Part shown: piece by piece, positions 55,215 through 64,000 of the stretch | Layout of the letters: every line of letters begins with the position of its first letter | Position numbering within the stretch: position 1 is the stretch's first letter | Assembly (NCBI GenBank): GCA_963797085.1 | Contig: CAWCOA010000001.1 | Span: 237,859 to 301,858, forward strand | Source of the DNA: JASJBU01 sp963797085 | GTDB taxonomy: Bacteria > Pseudomonadota > Gammaproteobacteria > Chromatiales > Chromatiaceae | DNA: 64,000 nt | Direction of reading: 5' to 3' | Made by a program: the position numbers and the translations under genes | The notes under the pieces: model-generated | What the model saw: only the letters and a program-made list of their open reading frames with translations | Told to the model about the DNA's origin: nothing | Database searches by the model: none

Positions 55215-58200
55215 TGGCAGCTATGGATCTGACAACCACGTCCCTGACAGGACTCAACCTGGTGGAGGCCAGTGCCGGCACGGGTAAGACCTACACCCTC
55301 ACCGGACTCTACCTGCGCCTGCTCATCGAGCAATCGCTCAGTCCCGAGCAGATTCTGGTGGTGACCTATACCAACGCAGCCACCGCCGAACTCAAAGAAC
55401 GGATTCGTGGACGCCTGGTCACCGCTCGGGAGGCATTCGAGACTGGAGAATTCAATGACCTTCTAATGCAGCATCTGCTGCAGACCAGTCCTGATCATCA
55501 ACGGGTGATAAAGCAGCTCAAACTGGCGATTGCCGGGTTCGACCAGGCGGCCATTCATACCATTCATGGCTTCTGTCAGCGCGTGCTGATCGAACATGCC
55601 TTTGAGACCTCCCAGCCGTTTGATGCAGAGCTGGCGCCGGACCAGGAGATGCAACTGCTGCAGATAGCCGATGATTTCTGGCGCACCCGGATAGCCAGCC
55701 TGCCTGATTCACCGGCAGAGCATTTTCTGGCTGCGACAGGGTCGCCAGAGCGGCTCCTTGCTGAGGTGCGAAAGGGGATAGGAAAGCCCTATCTGGAAGT
55801 CCGGGGTCCGCTCTGGCCCGAGGACATAGCGTCGATAGAGGATCAGATGCATGAGTTGATCCATGCCATTGGTCTGTTGTGGCAGGATCAAAGGGATGAG
55901 ATCTGTGATTATCTATGCGCGCCTGAGCGCTTCAAACAGAACCTGTACAAGTCTGAAAAAGTCCTGGTCTGGTGTCAGGAGATGGATGACTGGCTGGCGG
56001 ACGCCTCCCCCGAACTGCAGGGATTCAGTCATCTGAAGAAGTTCGCAGAGAACTCAGTGAAAGCCGGTCTCCGCACAGGTCAAGAGTTATCAGAATTTGA
56101 AATATTTCACAAAATACAATTATTAAAAGATCTAATTGAAAGTAGATTAGAGAAATTGCGGCAGGCTGCCAGATCACTCATTGTGGAGTTTTACCACTAT
56201 CTGCTGGAAGAGCTTCCTAAACGTCAGCAGGCAGCTGGAGAGTGGTCCTACGACGATCTGTTGTTGCATCTGGATCAGGCCTTGGCTGCTCGACAGGGAT
56301 CCCGCCTGGCGTTGCAATTGAGTCAGCGCTTTCCCGCCGCATTGGTAGATGAGTTTCAGGATACCGATCCAATACAATATCGCATCCTGAGCAGAATCTA
56401 TCTGGGCAGCGGGCGGACTCTGTTCATGGTGGGGGATCCCAAACAGGCGATCTACAGTTTTCGTGGCGCCGACATCTTTGCTTATCTGGCGGCCAGGGAT
56501 GCGTCACAAAGCCGCTATTCCTTGCAGGTCAACTGGCGTTCGACGCCCCAATTGATCCAGGCCGTCAACACGCTGTTTGGGGGTAATCCAGCGGCCTTTT
56601 TCTACCCGCAGATCTGTTTCACCCCGGTTGATGCCGCCCCAAGTCAGAAGAAAAAAGGCCTGGTTGAAAAAGGTGACAAACGGGCAGCCATGAGGATCTG
56701 GCAACTCCCATTCAACGCGCAGACCAAACTCCCCGAGGTGCGTACGGCAGTGGCCGAAGCCACCGCCAATGAAATCCTCAGGCTGTTGAACCAAGCCCAG
56801 GCAGGACGTCTCACCCTGGATGGCAGGCCATTGGGAGGAGGGGACATCGCCGTTCTGGTGCGCACTCATACCCAGGGAGAGCAGGTTGCAGCAGCATTGC
56901 TGGAAAGGGGGGTGCTCAGTGTGCGCGCAGCACAGGACAATGTTTTTCTGACCCCACAGGCGGAACAGCTTGAACGGCTCATGCTGGCATTGGCCGAGCC
57001 CAGACGCGAACCCTTGATACGTGCGGCATTGAGTACCGAGCTACTGGGTTGGAGCGGTGCAGAGATTGACTGTTTGAGCCGGGATGACGCTGCGCTGGGC
57101 AGGCAATTAGAGCGTTTCAGCTCCTATCATTTGATCTGGCGTGATGCAGGTTTCATCCGCATGTTCCGCCAATTGCTGCATGAGCTCGATGTGGAGAGGC
57201 GTTTAATGACCTACCGGGATGGAGAACGCCGCTTGACCAATCTTTATCAACTCAGCGAGCTGGTACACCAATATGACAGCGATGCTCAACCTGGGGTCGA
57301 AGGGTTGTTGAAGTGGTTTTCCCGACAGCGTCAGGAGGATGCGGTCAAGGATGAAGAGCGTCAGCTGCGCCTGGAAAGCGACAGTAACCTGGTCAAGCTG
57401 GTTACTCAACACGCCAGCAAGGGGCTGCAGTATCCATTGGTATTCTGTCCCTTTCTGTGGGATGCGGGCGCCGGGGCCGGCAGGAGCAAAAGCGCCTATC
57501 TGTTTCATGACCCTCAGGCAGCCTATCGGCCGGTATTCGAGATGGGCTCCGCGGATTTTCAACATGACCGGCAGTATCTGCAGCAAGAGGAACTGGCGGA
57601 AAACCTGCGACTGCTGTATGTGGCCCTGACCCGCGCCCAATATCGCTGCTACCTGCCTTGGGGGCGCATCAAGAACAGTGAAAACTCGGCCTTGGCCTGG
57701 TTGCTGCATGCGCCGTGCATGGATGCACAAGTGCCGCGGGGAAATGATGTCCAAGAGCGGCCGCCGGAGAGTTTTGAAAAACAGCCGTTGGCAAACTGGC
57801 GGGCAGGTTTTAAAAAGCTCAGCCCCGAAGACATCGGGCAGCGCCTTCAGCAATTGGCGACCGACGCTGTGGGAAACATCAGTGTAGAGCCTTTGCCGGC
57901 GGCAGAGATGCGCGCCCAGCTTGATCTCGGATTGCCTCCAGACCTAGCGCCGGCGAGATCATTCAATGCTGAGATGCAGACAGGACGACGGGTCAACAGC
58001 TTTTCTTCACTGACTGCCGGGCTGGCTGCTGATCTGGCCGATTACGATGCGCTTGCTCCGCTGCCGATTGTTGAAACCCTTCGCCAGCCGCAATTCGACA
58101 TCCATGGCTTTCCCCGGGGCGCCCAGCCCGGAACCTGTCTGCATAGCATCTTTGAACTGCTCGACTTTGCGCAGGTCGCAGAGCCGGAAGCTCAGCGCTT

Positions 58201-58834
58201 GGTTGAGACGACGCTTGCGGCCTACGGCATCGAAAAGCGCTGGACGCCGGTGATCCTGGAGATGCTCGGGACTGTTGTCGAAACGCCGCTGAATAGCCAG
58301 GGGCTGCTGCTGAGGGATATCGGTGGACGCCGGCGGATCAATGAAATGGAGTTCTACTATCCGATTCAGAAGCTGGATAAAAAGCTCCTGGAATCCTTGG
58401 TGCAGGAGCATGGATTTGCCCAGTCTGCAGGAATCATGCATGGCTTCAGCGAGCTGGACTTTGGTCTGGCGCAGGGTTTCATGAAGGGCTTCATCGACCT
58501 GATCATCGAGTCGGATGGCCGCTACTACCTGCTGGATTACAAATCCAACTGGTTGGGTGAAGATCAATCGTCTTATGCACAACCCAATCTGGAAGCTGCC
58601 ATGCTGGCGCATCACTATCCATTGCAATATCTGTTTTACGCACTGGCATTGCATCGATATCTCCAACAACGACTCGTGGATTATGCTTACGAGCAACATT
58701 TTGGCGGTGTCTTCTATCTTTTTCTACGCGGGATGAATCCATCCACTGGCCCTGAATACGGGGTCTTTCAGGAGCGACCTCCCGGCGCATTCATCGAGGC
58801 GCTTGATCAGCGGATGCGCGGGCTCGAGACATGA
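55214..58834 (+). CDS. recB: Exodeoxyribonuclease V beta subunit RecB
   Basis: A 1206-residue RecB from ATG 55214 (a TTG one codon earlier is less likely). An SF1A helicase with Walker A EASAGTGKT (K25), VVTYTNAATAELKERI (motif Ia), VDEFQDTDPIQY (motif II), MVGDPKQAIYSFRG (III), and QYPLVFCPFLWD and LRLLYVALTRAQ (V-VI). The C-terminal nuclease domain has D1095 (GFIDLIIE), D1108 and K1110 (LDYKSNW). It unwinds and degrades double-strand ends and loads RecA after Chi. Confidence 0.96.
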   Translation: MAAMDLTTTSLTGLNLVEASAGTGKTYTLTGLYLRLLIEQSLSPEQILVVTYTNAATAELKERIRGRLVTAREAFETGEFNDLLMQHLLQTSPDHQRVIKQLKLAIAGFDQAAIHTIHGFCQRVLIEHAFETSQPFDAELAPDQEMQLLQIADDFWRTRIASLPDSPAEHFLAATGSPERLLAEVRKGIGKPYLEVRGPLWPEDIASIEDQMHELIHAIGLLWQDQRDEICDYLCAPERFKQNLYKSEKVLVWCQEMDDWLADASPELQGFSHLKKFAENSVKAGLRTGQELSEFEIFHKIQLLKDLIESRLEKLRQAARSLIVEFYHYLLEELPKRQQAAGEWSYDDLLLHLDQALAARQGSRLALQLSQRFPAALVDEFQDTDPIQYRILSRIYLGSGRTLFMVGDPKQAIYSFRGADIFAYLAARDASQSRYSLQVNWRSTPQLIQAVNTLFGGNPAAFFYPQICFTPVDAAPSQKKKGLVEKGDKRAAMRIWQLPFNAQTKLPEVRTAVAEATANEILRLLNQAQAGRLTLDGRPLGGGDIAVLVRTHTQGEQVAAALLERGVLSVRAAQDNVFLTPQAEQLERLMLALAEPRREPLIRAALSTELLGWSGAEIDCLSRDDAALGRQLERFSSYHLIWRDAGFIRMFRQLLHELDVERRLMTYRDGERRLTNLYQLSELVHQYDSDAQPGVEGLLKWFSRQRQEDAVKDEERQLRLESDSNLVKLVTQHASKGLQYPLVFCPFLWDAGAGAGRSKSAYLFHDPQAAYRPVFEMGSADFQHDRQYLQQEELAENLRLLYVALTRAQYRCYLPWGRIKNSENSALAWLLHAPCMDAQVPRGNDVQERPPESFEKQPLANWRAGFKKLSPEDIGQRLQQLATDAVGNISVEPLPAAEMRAQLDLGLPPDLAPARSFNAEMQTGRRVNSFSSLTAGLAADLADYDALAPLPIVETLRQPQFDIHGFPRGAQPGTCLHSIFELLDFAQVAEPEAQRLVETTLAAYGIEKRWTPVILEMLGTVVETPLNSQGLLLRDIGGRRRINEMEFYYPIQKLDKKLLESLVQEHGFAQSAGIMHGFSELDFGLAQGFMKGFIDLIIESDGRYYLLDYKSNWLGEDQSSYAQPNLEAAMLAHHYPLQYLFYALALHRYLQQRLVDYAYEQHFGGVFYLFLRGMNPSTGPEYGVFQERPPGAFIEALDQRMRGLET

Positions 58835-60663
58835 ACGGACCGAACCTATGGATAGCCGAGCTGCATGCCGCGAAACAGCTGGGCGAACTGGGTGTGCATT
58901 TCGCACGATTTATAAACGGCAAGGCCAATAACCCCTCTGATGAGCTGGGCCTGGCTGCAGCGCTGGTCTGCCAGGCCACCGCCGAAGGCCATGTCTGCCT
59001 TGATCTCCGGCAGATTGCAGGACATCAATTGTCAAACCAGGATGAACTGGAACAGCTTCGGGCGCCTGAGTTGGATGCCTGGCGAGGGCTGCTGCTGAGC
59101 AGTGGTGTGGTTGGTAGTCCGGGAGACTACCAACCCTTGATTCTGGATCCTGCAGACCGGCTTTATCTGCATCGCTACTGGGACTATGAACAAAGGCTGG
59201 CAAAAAGCCTGTCTTGGCGTGCGCAACAGCGCATTGATAAGCTGGATCAGGAATGCCTGGAAGCCGGTCTGCAGTCGCTGTTTCCGAGTTCGGATGGAAA
59301 GGCGCTGAACTGGCAAAAGCTCGCGGCTAAGACAGCGCTGCTGCGGGGGCTGAGTGTGATATCCGGTGGGCCGGGAACCGGTAAAACCACCACGGTGACG
59401 AAAATTCTTGTCCTGTTGCGTCAACAACCGGGTGGAAAAGGCTTGCGCATTGCCCTGGCTGCGCCAACTGGTAAGGCTGCCTCACGCATGCAGCAAGCCG
59501 TGCGGAAAGCCAAGGCTTCCCTGTCATTGCCGTCAGACATGGCAGAGTGCATTCCAGAGCAGGCATCCACACTGCACCGTCTGCTTGGGGTCAGGCGAGG
59601 TCAGCCAGGTTTCAAGCATCATGCAGAGCACCCATTGTCGCTGGATGTGCTGATCCTGGATGAGGCTTCCATGATCGATGTGGCGTTGATGACGAAACTG
59701 CTGGATGCCTTGCCCGACAGATGCCGTCTGATCCTGCTCGGCGACAAGGATCAACTTGCCTCGGTTGAGGCGGGGGCTGTGCTGGGCGATATCTGCAGTG
59801 GTTGTGAGGCCCCATCCTCCGACCCCGAGTCGGCAGCAGAGCTGCTTGACACGGATGCTGAACAAACCAGGTATGTCGGTATCTGTGATTCCATCGTCGT
59901 ATTGCGGCACAGTTATCGGTTCGGCAGGGAGAGTGCGATAGGCCAGCTGGCCGCAGCGGTGAACAACGGGGATGCCGAGAGCGCCGCCGGCCTGCTGAAT
60001 GCCCCAGCAGACCAGGCTGCGCTCGTGCATCTGGAGAGTGCTGTTGACGTCGCAGCCTATGCGGCTCAGAGATACCGGAATTATTTCCGCCTGATGGCCT
60101 CTGGCGCATCAGTGGCATCACTGTTTCAGGCGCTGGAGTCGTTTTGCGTGCTCTGTGCATTGCGGCATGGCCCGGCAGGTGCTATGCAACTGAACCGGCG
60201 GATTACCACACAGCTTCAGCAACTAGGCCTGGGGATGGAGGACGACTGGTATCCCGGGCGCCCGGTCATGGTGAACCGTAACGATTTTCAACTAAAGCTC
60301 TATAACGGAGATATCGGCATCCTGCTGCCGCATCCAGAGCGGGATGGTGAATTGGCAGTGGTGTTCCAGGGCGATGATCAAACCTTGCGTTGGTTCAATC
60401 CAGCCCGCCTGCCCCCCCATGAAACGGTATTCGCCATGACGGTGCATAAAAGCCAGGGCTCCGAATTTGATGAGGTACTTCTGCAATTACCCGCCAGGGA
60501 TGCGCCCCTGTTGAGTCGGGAACTGCTCTACACATCCATTACCAGATCCCGCAGGCGTTTCATACTTGCGGGTCCCGTGGAGATTTTCAAAACGGCCGTA
60601 AATCGGAAATTAGTCCGTAACAGCGGACTTGCAGATTTGCTGTATGCCGCAGATCTTTTCTGA
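58831..60663 (+). CDS. recD: Exodeoxyribonuclease V alpha subunit RecD
   Basis: A 610-residue SF1B helicase. Walker A is GGPGTGKT at 179-186 with K185, followed by ALAAPTGKAASRMQ, DEASMIDVALM (Walker B), LLGDKDQLASVEAGAVLGDI and the C-terminal TVHKSQGSEFDEVLL and LYTSITRSRRRF. The start overlaps the recB stop by 4 nt (ATGA). RecD is the fast motor of the RecBCD complex and regulates its nuclease. Confidence 0.95.
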   Translation: MNGPNLWIAELHAAKQLGELGVHFARFINGKANNPSDELGLAAALVCQATAEGHVCLDLRQIAGHQLSNQDELEQLRAPELDAWRGLLLSSGVVGSPGDYQPLILDPADRLYLHRYWDYEQRLAKSLSWRAQQRIDKLDQECLEAGLQSLFPSSDGKALNWQKLAAKTALLRGLSVISGGPGTGKTTTVTKILVLLRQQPGGKGLRIALAAPTGKAASRMQQAVRKAKASLSLPSDMAECIPEQASTLHRLLGVRRGQPGFKHHAEHPLSLDVLILDEASMIDVALMTKLLDALPDRCRLILLGDKDQLASVEAGAVLGDICSGCEAPSSDPESAAELLDTDAEQTRYVGICDSIVVLRHSYRFGRESAIGQLAAAVNNGDAESAAGLLNAPADQAALVHLESAVDVAAYAAQRYRNYFRLMASGASVASLFQALESFCVLCALRHGPAGAMQLNRRITTQLQQLGLGMEDDWYPGRPVMVNRNDFQLKLYNGDIGILLPHPERDGELAVVFQGDDQTLRWFNPARLPPHETVFAMTVHKSQGSEFDEVLLQLPARDAPLLSRELLYTSITRSRRRFILAGPVEIFKTAVNRKLVRNSGLADLLYAADLF

Positions 60664-60927
60664 CCACATAAAAAGAAATTTAGGATGGCAAATCCCCAGT
60701 TGTGGTAGGGTATGCCTGCTTGAAAACTGGAATTGCAATCTTGGTTTTTTTAATTTTATTAAATATCAATATGATAAAGGCTTTTTGTGATAATCAAGTT
60801 TAATATTGATTGTGATCATGAAGGGCTAATTCAGGCCATCCATATCGAATGCCCCACGCTGAATTCAGTAATCCCGCTGGCCAGCCAAAAAAGAATTTTC
60901 GATTAAAAACGAAGGAGACGAAACGTC

Positions 60928-62118
60928 ATGATCAAACCCATTGGTTCCGATGAGCTAAAACCTCTGTTCGTCTATGACCCGGAAGAACATCACAAACTGT
61001 CCCACGAGGCTGAAGGTCTGCCGTCCGTGATCATCAGTTCACAGGCTGCCGGCAACGCAGTTATGATGGGCGCTGGATATTTCAATCCCCTGCAGGGTTT
61101 TATGAATCTGGCTGACGCCATGGGCGCTGCAGAGAAAATGACCCTTTCGGATGGAAGCTTCTTCCCGGTCCCCGTGCTCTGCCTGCTGGAGAGCGCCGAT
61201 GCCATTGGTGATGCAAATCGCATCGCCTTGCGCGATCCGAACATGGAAGGCAACCCGGTGTTGGCTGTCATGGATGTGGAAAATATCGAGATCGTGACTG
61301 ATGAGCAGATGGCGGTGATGACCGATAAGGTCTACCGTACCGACGACATGGATCATGTGGGGGTCAAGGCCTTCAATACCCAAGGCCGCGTTGCTGTCTC
61401 CGGTCCGATCCAGGTTTTGAACTTCTCCTATTTCCAGAACGATTTCCCGGATACATTCCGTACCGCTGTGGAGATCCGCAATGAGATCACGGAGCATGGC
61501 TGGGAGAAGGTTGTTGCCTTCCAGACCCGCAATCCTATGCACCTGGCTCACGAAGAGTTGTGCCACATGGCCATGGATCGACTGGGTTGTGACGGCCTGG
61601 TAATCCACATGCTGCTGGGCAAACTGAAGAAAGGTGATATTCCTGCTCCCGTGCGCGATGCGGCGATCCGCAAGATGGCTGAGATCTACTTCCCGCCAAA
61701 CAGTGTGATGATCACCGGATATGGATTCGACATGCTCTACGCCGGTCCCCGCGAGGCGGTTCTGCATGCCTACTTCCGCCAGAACATGGGTGCCAGCCAT
61801 TTCATCATCGGTCGTGACCATGCCGGCGTAGGTGACTACTACGGTGCTTTCGATGCCCAGACAATCTTCGATGACGAGGTGCCTGCCGGCGCCATGGATA
61901 TCGAGATCTTCAAGGCAGACCACACCGCCTATTCCAAGAAGCTCAATAAGGTGGTGATGATGCGCGAAGCTCCGGATCACACCAAGGATGATTTCGTCCT
62001 GCTGTCAGGCACCAAGGTGCGTGAGATGCTGGGTAATGGGATCGCGCCTCCGCCTGAGTTCTCCCGTCCGGAAGTTGCCAAGATCCTCATGGACTACTAT
62101 CAATCTTTGAATAGTTAA
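60928..62118 (+). CDS. sat: Sulfate adenylyltransferase (ATP sulfurylase), dissimilatory type
   Basis: A 396-residue monofunctional ATP sulfurylase of the Sat type, unrelated to the CysDN assimilation enzyme. Active-site motifs are QTRNPMHLAHE (199-209, QxRNPxHxxH) and GRDHAGVGDYYG (295-306), with PREAVLHA before the second. In sulfur oxidisers the enzyme works in reverse, making ATP and sulfate from APS and pyrophosphate after AprBA. Length (about 400) fits that group. AAGGAGACG precedes the ATG. The 264-bp leader has an AT-rich promoter area with an imperfect FNR-like TTGTGATAATCAA at 60786. aprAB is not in view. Confidence 0.95.
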   Translation: MIKPIGSDELKPLFVYDPEEHHKLSHEAEGLPSVIISSQAAGNAVMMGAGYFNPLQGFMNLADAMGAAEKMTLSDGSFFPVPVLCLLESADAIGDANRIALRDPNMEGNPVLAVMDVENIEIVTDEQMAVMTDKVYRTDDMDHVGVKAFNTQGRVAVSGPIQVLNFSYFQNDFPDTFRTAVEIRNEITEHGWEKVVAFQTRNPMHLAHEELCHMAMDRLGCDGLVIHMLLGKLKKGDIPAPVRDAAIRKMAEIYFPPNSVMITGYGFDMLYAGPREAVLHAYFRQNMGASHFIIGRDHAGVGDYYGAFDAQTIFDDEVPAGAMDIEIFKADHTAYSKKLNKVVMMREAPDHTKDDFVLLSGTKVREMLGNGIAPPPEFSRPEVAKILMDYYQSLNS

Positions 62119-62154
62119 ACCGGCACTGCTGATCCGGCAGGTTCAGAAAGTAAA

Positions 62155-62186
62155 GGCCTATCCCCGATCGGGGATGGGCCTTTTTT
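62155..62186 (+). terminator. Rho-independent terminator of sat
   Basis: Stem GGCC-TATCCCC / GGGGATG-GGCC around a GATC-type loop, followed by TTTTTT. It begins 37 nt after the sat stop codon. Confidence 0.92.
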
Positions 62187-62617
62187 ATTGTCACTGGTTA
62201 ATCCTGTTCAACCTGTCATAGCCTTTACAAATAGAAATAATTAATGGTTTAGAGAGCCGTACTCGCGCGAAAAATTCAAGCCCAAGTCGATAAAATGAGT
62301 TTATCGATTCACGCTGTGTATTCGCGTTGAGTCAATTTAACACTCGTTTCGTTTTCCGGGATGTCTACCCGATGGGGTAAATCTAACCTGTCGCATGGAA
62401 TGTCCGCGAGGCGGCATCGAATCAGCTGCATCGGATAGTGGACCCATGGGCCATCCGGGAGGGTGCCTCAAGACTAGATTCGGGTCTCTTAGGGACCACA
62501 GGTTTAAACGAAGGTCACACCCTGCCGGAAAACGCTTATTGAGTATCTCAGTTAAGTCTCGGTGGTTATTTTCTACCTCCTCATCTCATTCACTTGCCTG
62601 CGGCTTCAAGGGATGGC
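62187..62617. other. Non-coding region beside the IS110 transposase with two hairpins
   Basis: 431 bp without a supported gene. The right half contains two compact hairpins: 62432-62457 (CGGAT...ATCCG with inner GGxCCC/GGGCC pairing) and 62483-62497 (GGTCTC-TTA-GGGACC), plus GGTTTAAACGAAGGTCACAC. In IS110-family elements a structured non-coding end encodes the bridge RNA that guides integration. Which side carries it here is not proven. The left half (62187-62390) shows nothing. Confidence 0.4.
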
Positions 62618-63886
62618 TCATCCTGCAATACCCAAGGCGCGAGGATTGAAGAGCTTGCGGCTATCGAAGGCTTCTCCTCGGGCTACATGCCACAGGGACA
62701 AGGCCAGTTTGCGCATCAGGGCCACGATGGCCTTACACTTGGGGCCGCCATCGCGTTTGACCTTTTGCTGGTACCAGGCTGCGATCACGGGGTCTTGGTG
62801 GCTCCAGCGCAAGGCGGCGAAATAGAGGTATTTGCGTGTCTTACCCGGTCCGCGCTTGGTGATCTTCAATTGCCCCGCGTGCTTGCCACTGCTGCGTTCC
62901 TTGAGATTCAGCCCCAATCCTTTGAGGTAACTATGCGGGTTAGGATAATCGAGGGGCGTCCCTTGGGTTGTCTCCAATACCAGGCTGGTGGTTTTGCCCA
63001 CCACAGCCGCCATCCGGGTCAACACCGGGTCGGTTTCCACCACCTGCTCAATACGATGCTCGATCGCCAACAACTCCTGGTGGGTGCGCAACAGCTCCTG
63101 CCCCAGCACCTGCAGCAAATGCCTTTCCGCTTCTGTGCAAGGGAGGCCCAAAGTGGTTTCGCTACTGTCCAACACCTGTTGGATCTTCTCGGTACGCAGC
63201 AAACCTCTGCCGATATGCTGTAACAAGCGTGTTGCCGCTTCACGGTGTTGAGCAACCTGCTGGGGGGCGCCGTATTCCGCCAGCAGGGTCTGTAAACTCA
63301 CCGTGCTCAAATTCAATAGCCGTACCACTTCTGGCCAATGGCGATTAAGGTGAGCTTCCAGTCGGTTCAGATTCGCTTGATACTGGCCGTGGTAGAGATC
63401 CAACTCTGCGATGAGGGCATGATGGTCTCGGCGCGACACCGACAGTTCCTCCCAGGAAGCGCTCGCTCCATCAAGATGGAGTCGGCCAATGAGATACGCT
63501 GCCTTGGCATCATGTAGGCTGGGTACGCCGTCATAGACTTCAGCGGCATCGTGCACGCGTTTGGGGCTCGCCCGGTACAGCGCCAGCCCCAGGTTGGTGA
63601 GATAATGGCGCAGGGCATCACCATAGGTGCCACTGGGTTCCATGACCACTTCCAGCGACTGTGCATGCAAGTCCTTTAGCAGATGCTCAACGATCTCCCG
63701 AGTCTGCTGGGGGTGTACCCATTTGATCGTGTCGATGACACTGCGATCCGTCTTCATCAGCACTGCAAAAAAATCCTCTTTGGCGACATCCACACCACAG
63801 ATAACGCGTTGTCCTGTGGCAAGGGCTGCAATTCTATTCCAGTTGGCCTCCTTGACATTGGTCGCTCTGTATCTACGCTTTTTCAT
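62618..63886 (-). CDS. IS110-family transposase (DEDD + serine recombinase-like)
   Basis: A 422-residue transposase. ATG 63886 is preferred over an upstream ATG at 63973 because AGGAGGTG lies right before it. The N-terminal DEDD (RuvC-like) domain shows CGVDVAKEDFF (D33), VVMEPSGTYG (E83) and SLHDAKAAYL (D126). The C-terminal Transposase_20 domain carries the Ser motif ERSSGKHAGQLKITKRGPGK. IS110-family enzymes join target and donor through a bridge RNA. The open frame is complete, so the element may be active. Confidence 0.92.
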   Translation of the reverse strand: MKKRRYRATNVKEANWNRIAALATGQRVICGVDVAKEDFFAVLMKTDRSVIDTIKWVHPQQTREIVEHLLKDLHAQSLEVVMEPSGTYGDALRHYLTNLGLALYRASPKRVHDAAEVYDGVPSLHDAKAAYLIGRLHLDGASASWEELSVSRRDHHALIAELDLYHGQYQANLNRLEAHLNRHWPEVVRLLNLSTVSLQTLLAEYGAPQQVAQHREAATRLLQHIGRGLLRTEKIQQVLDSSETTLGLPCTEAERHLLQVLGQELLRTHQELLAIEHRIEQVVETDPVLTRMAAVVGKTTSLVLETTQGTPLDYPNPHSYLKGLGLNLKERSSGKHAGQLKITKRGPGKTRKYLYFAALRWSHQDPVIAAWYQQKVKRDGGPKCKAIVALMRKLALSLWHVARGEAFDSRKLFNPRALGIAG

Positions 63887-64000
63887 GGGGACACCTCCTA
63901 AGTCATTGTGGGGGATCGTATAGGCTGATAAGTTCAGCATATCCTTACAATGTTTTGAGGGTCCCCAACTCAATTCCTTTCTATATTTTTTATAGCTGAC
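62618..64000. mobile_element. IS110-family insertion sequence, boundaries not resolved
   Basis: Minimal extent of the element defined by its transposase and the sequence upstream of it, which runs off the window edge. IS110 elements have no or only short inverted repeats and do not always make target duplications, so the ends cannot be placed by eye. GGGGGATCG (63910-63918) and GGTCCCC (63960-63966) could pair in the upstream part, the usual bridge RNA position in the IS110 subgroup. Confidence 0.6.

Noticed and set aside
60786..60798. FNR/CRP-like TTGTGATAATCAA upstream of sat
   Set aside because: Spacing and half-sites do not match the FNR or CRP consensus well enough to list it as an operator.
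1..64000. tRNA, rRNA and CRISPR search by eye
   Set aside because: No convincing T-loop plus acceptor pairing, rRNA segment or regularly spaced repeat array was found. A covariance-model scan would be decisive.

Overview
The window reads as chromosome of a gammaproteobacterium. The clearest guides are a dissimilatory-type ATP sulfurylase (sat), a recC-recB-recD operon, a proton-translocating transhydrogenase in the split PntAA/PntAB/PntB form, NfeD-slipin, and many c-di-GMP and two-component proteins. A sulfur-oxidising relative of the Chromatiales (Sedimenticola or Thiodiazotropha type) fits best. That placement is an inference from gene content; no rRNA gene is present to confirm it.

Layout. 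0-5.1 kb: a receiver protein, then on the minus strand a giant CheB-CheR-PAS-histidine kinase gene broken by many single-base frameshifts. 5.4-10.5 kb: a PilZ protein, a 39-residue membrane peptide, a FixJ-type regulator, a secreted RTX-repeat protein, an ankyrin lipoprotein and a membrane-anchored coiled-coil protein. 10.9-14.6 kb: nfeD, slipin and a DAACS symporter. 15-18.2 kb: a TonB-dependent receptor and YfiR, followed by only the REC-HPt stump of the sensor kinase usually found there. 18.4-20.2 kb: hipBA, with a start-codon-overlapping operator and a repeat-derived insert inside HipA. 20.3-26 kb: a PDZ protein, DUF1499, Lon-N, a GH13 glucan hydrolase and a Tat-type patatin lipoprotein. 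26.2-29.1 kb: the pnt operon, cut off from its terminator by an IS1595-family insertion.

30.3-39.6 kb is a decay zone. It holds a frameshifted AbrB/VapC toxin-antitoxin pair and an hrpA gene damaged at both ends. The last 379 bp of hrpA recurs downstream as direct repeats that flank a broken thioredoxin-like gene and a broken beta-helix gene. A LuxR-type regulator with a shortened C terminus closes the zone.

39.8-51.9 kb is mostly intact: a TauE/SafE exporter, an acidic secreted protein, a secreted protein with five exact-length 24-residue GW repeats, a DUF3365 haem protein, a DUF815 ATPase, YchJ, a lytic transglycosylase, a GT2-PilZ-DUF1631 block and an HDOD protein. 52-60.7 kb carries recCBD. 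60.9-62.1 kb carries sat with a strong terminator. The window ends in an IS110-family element.

The genes suggest an envelope- and signalling-rich bacterium with sulfur-based energy metabolism. Breakage is concentrated at 0.8-5.1 and 30.3-39.6 kb, while long genes elsewhere (recB 1206 aa, recC 1057 aa, DUF1631 780 aa) are open. This argues against uniformly poor sequence, though local assembly error is not excluded.
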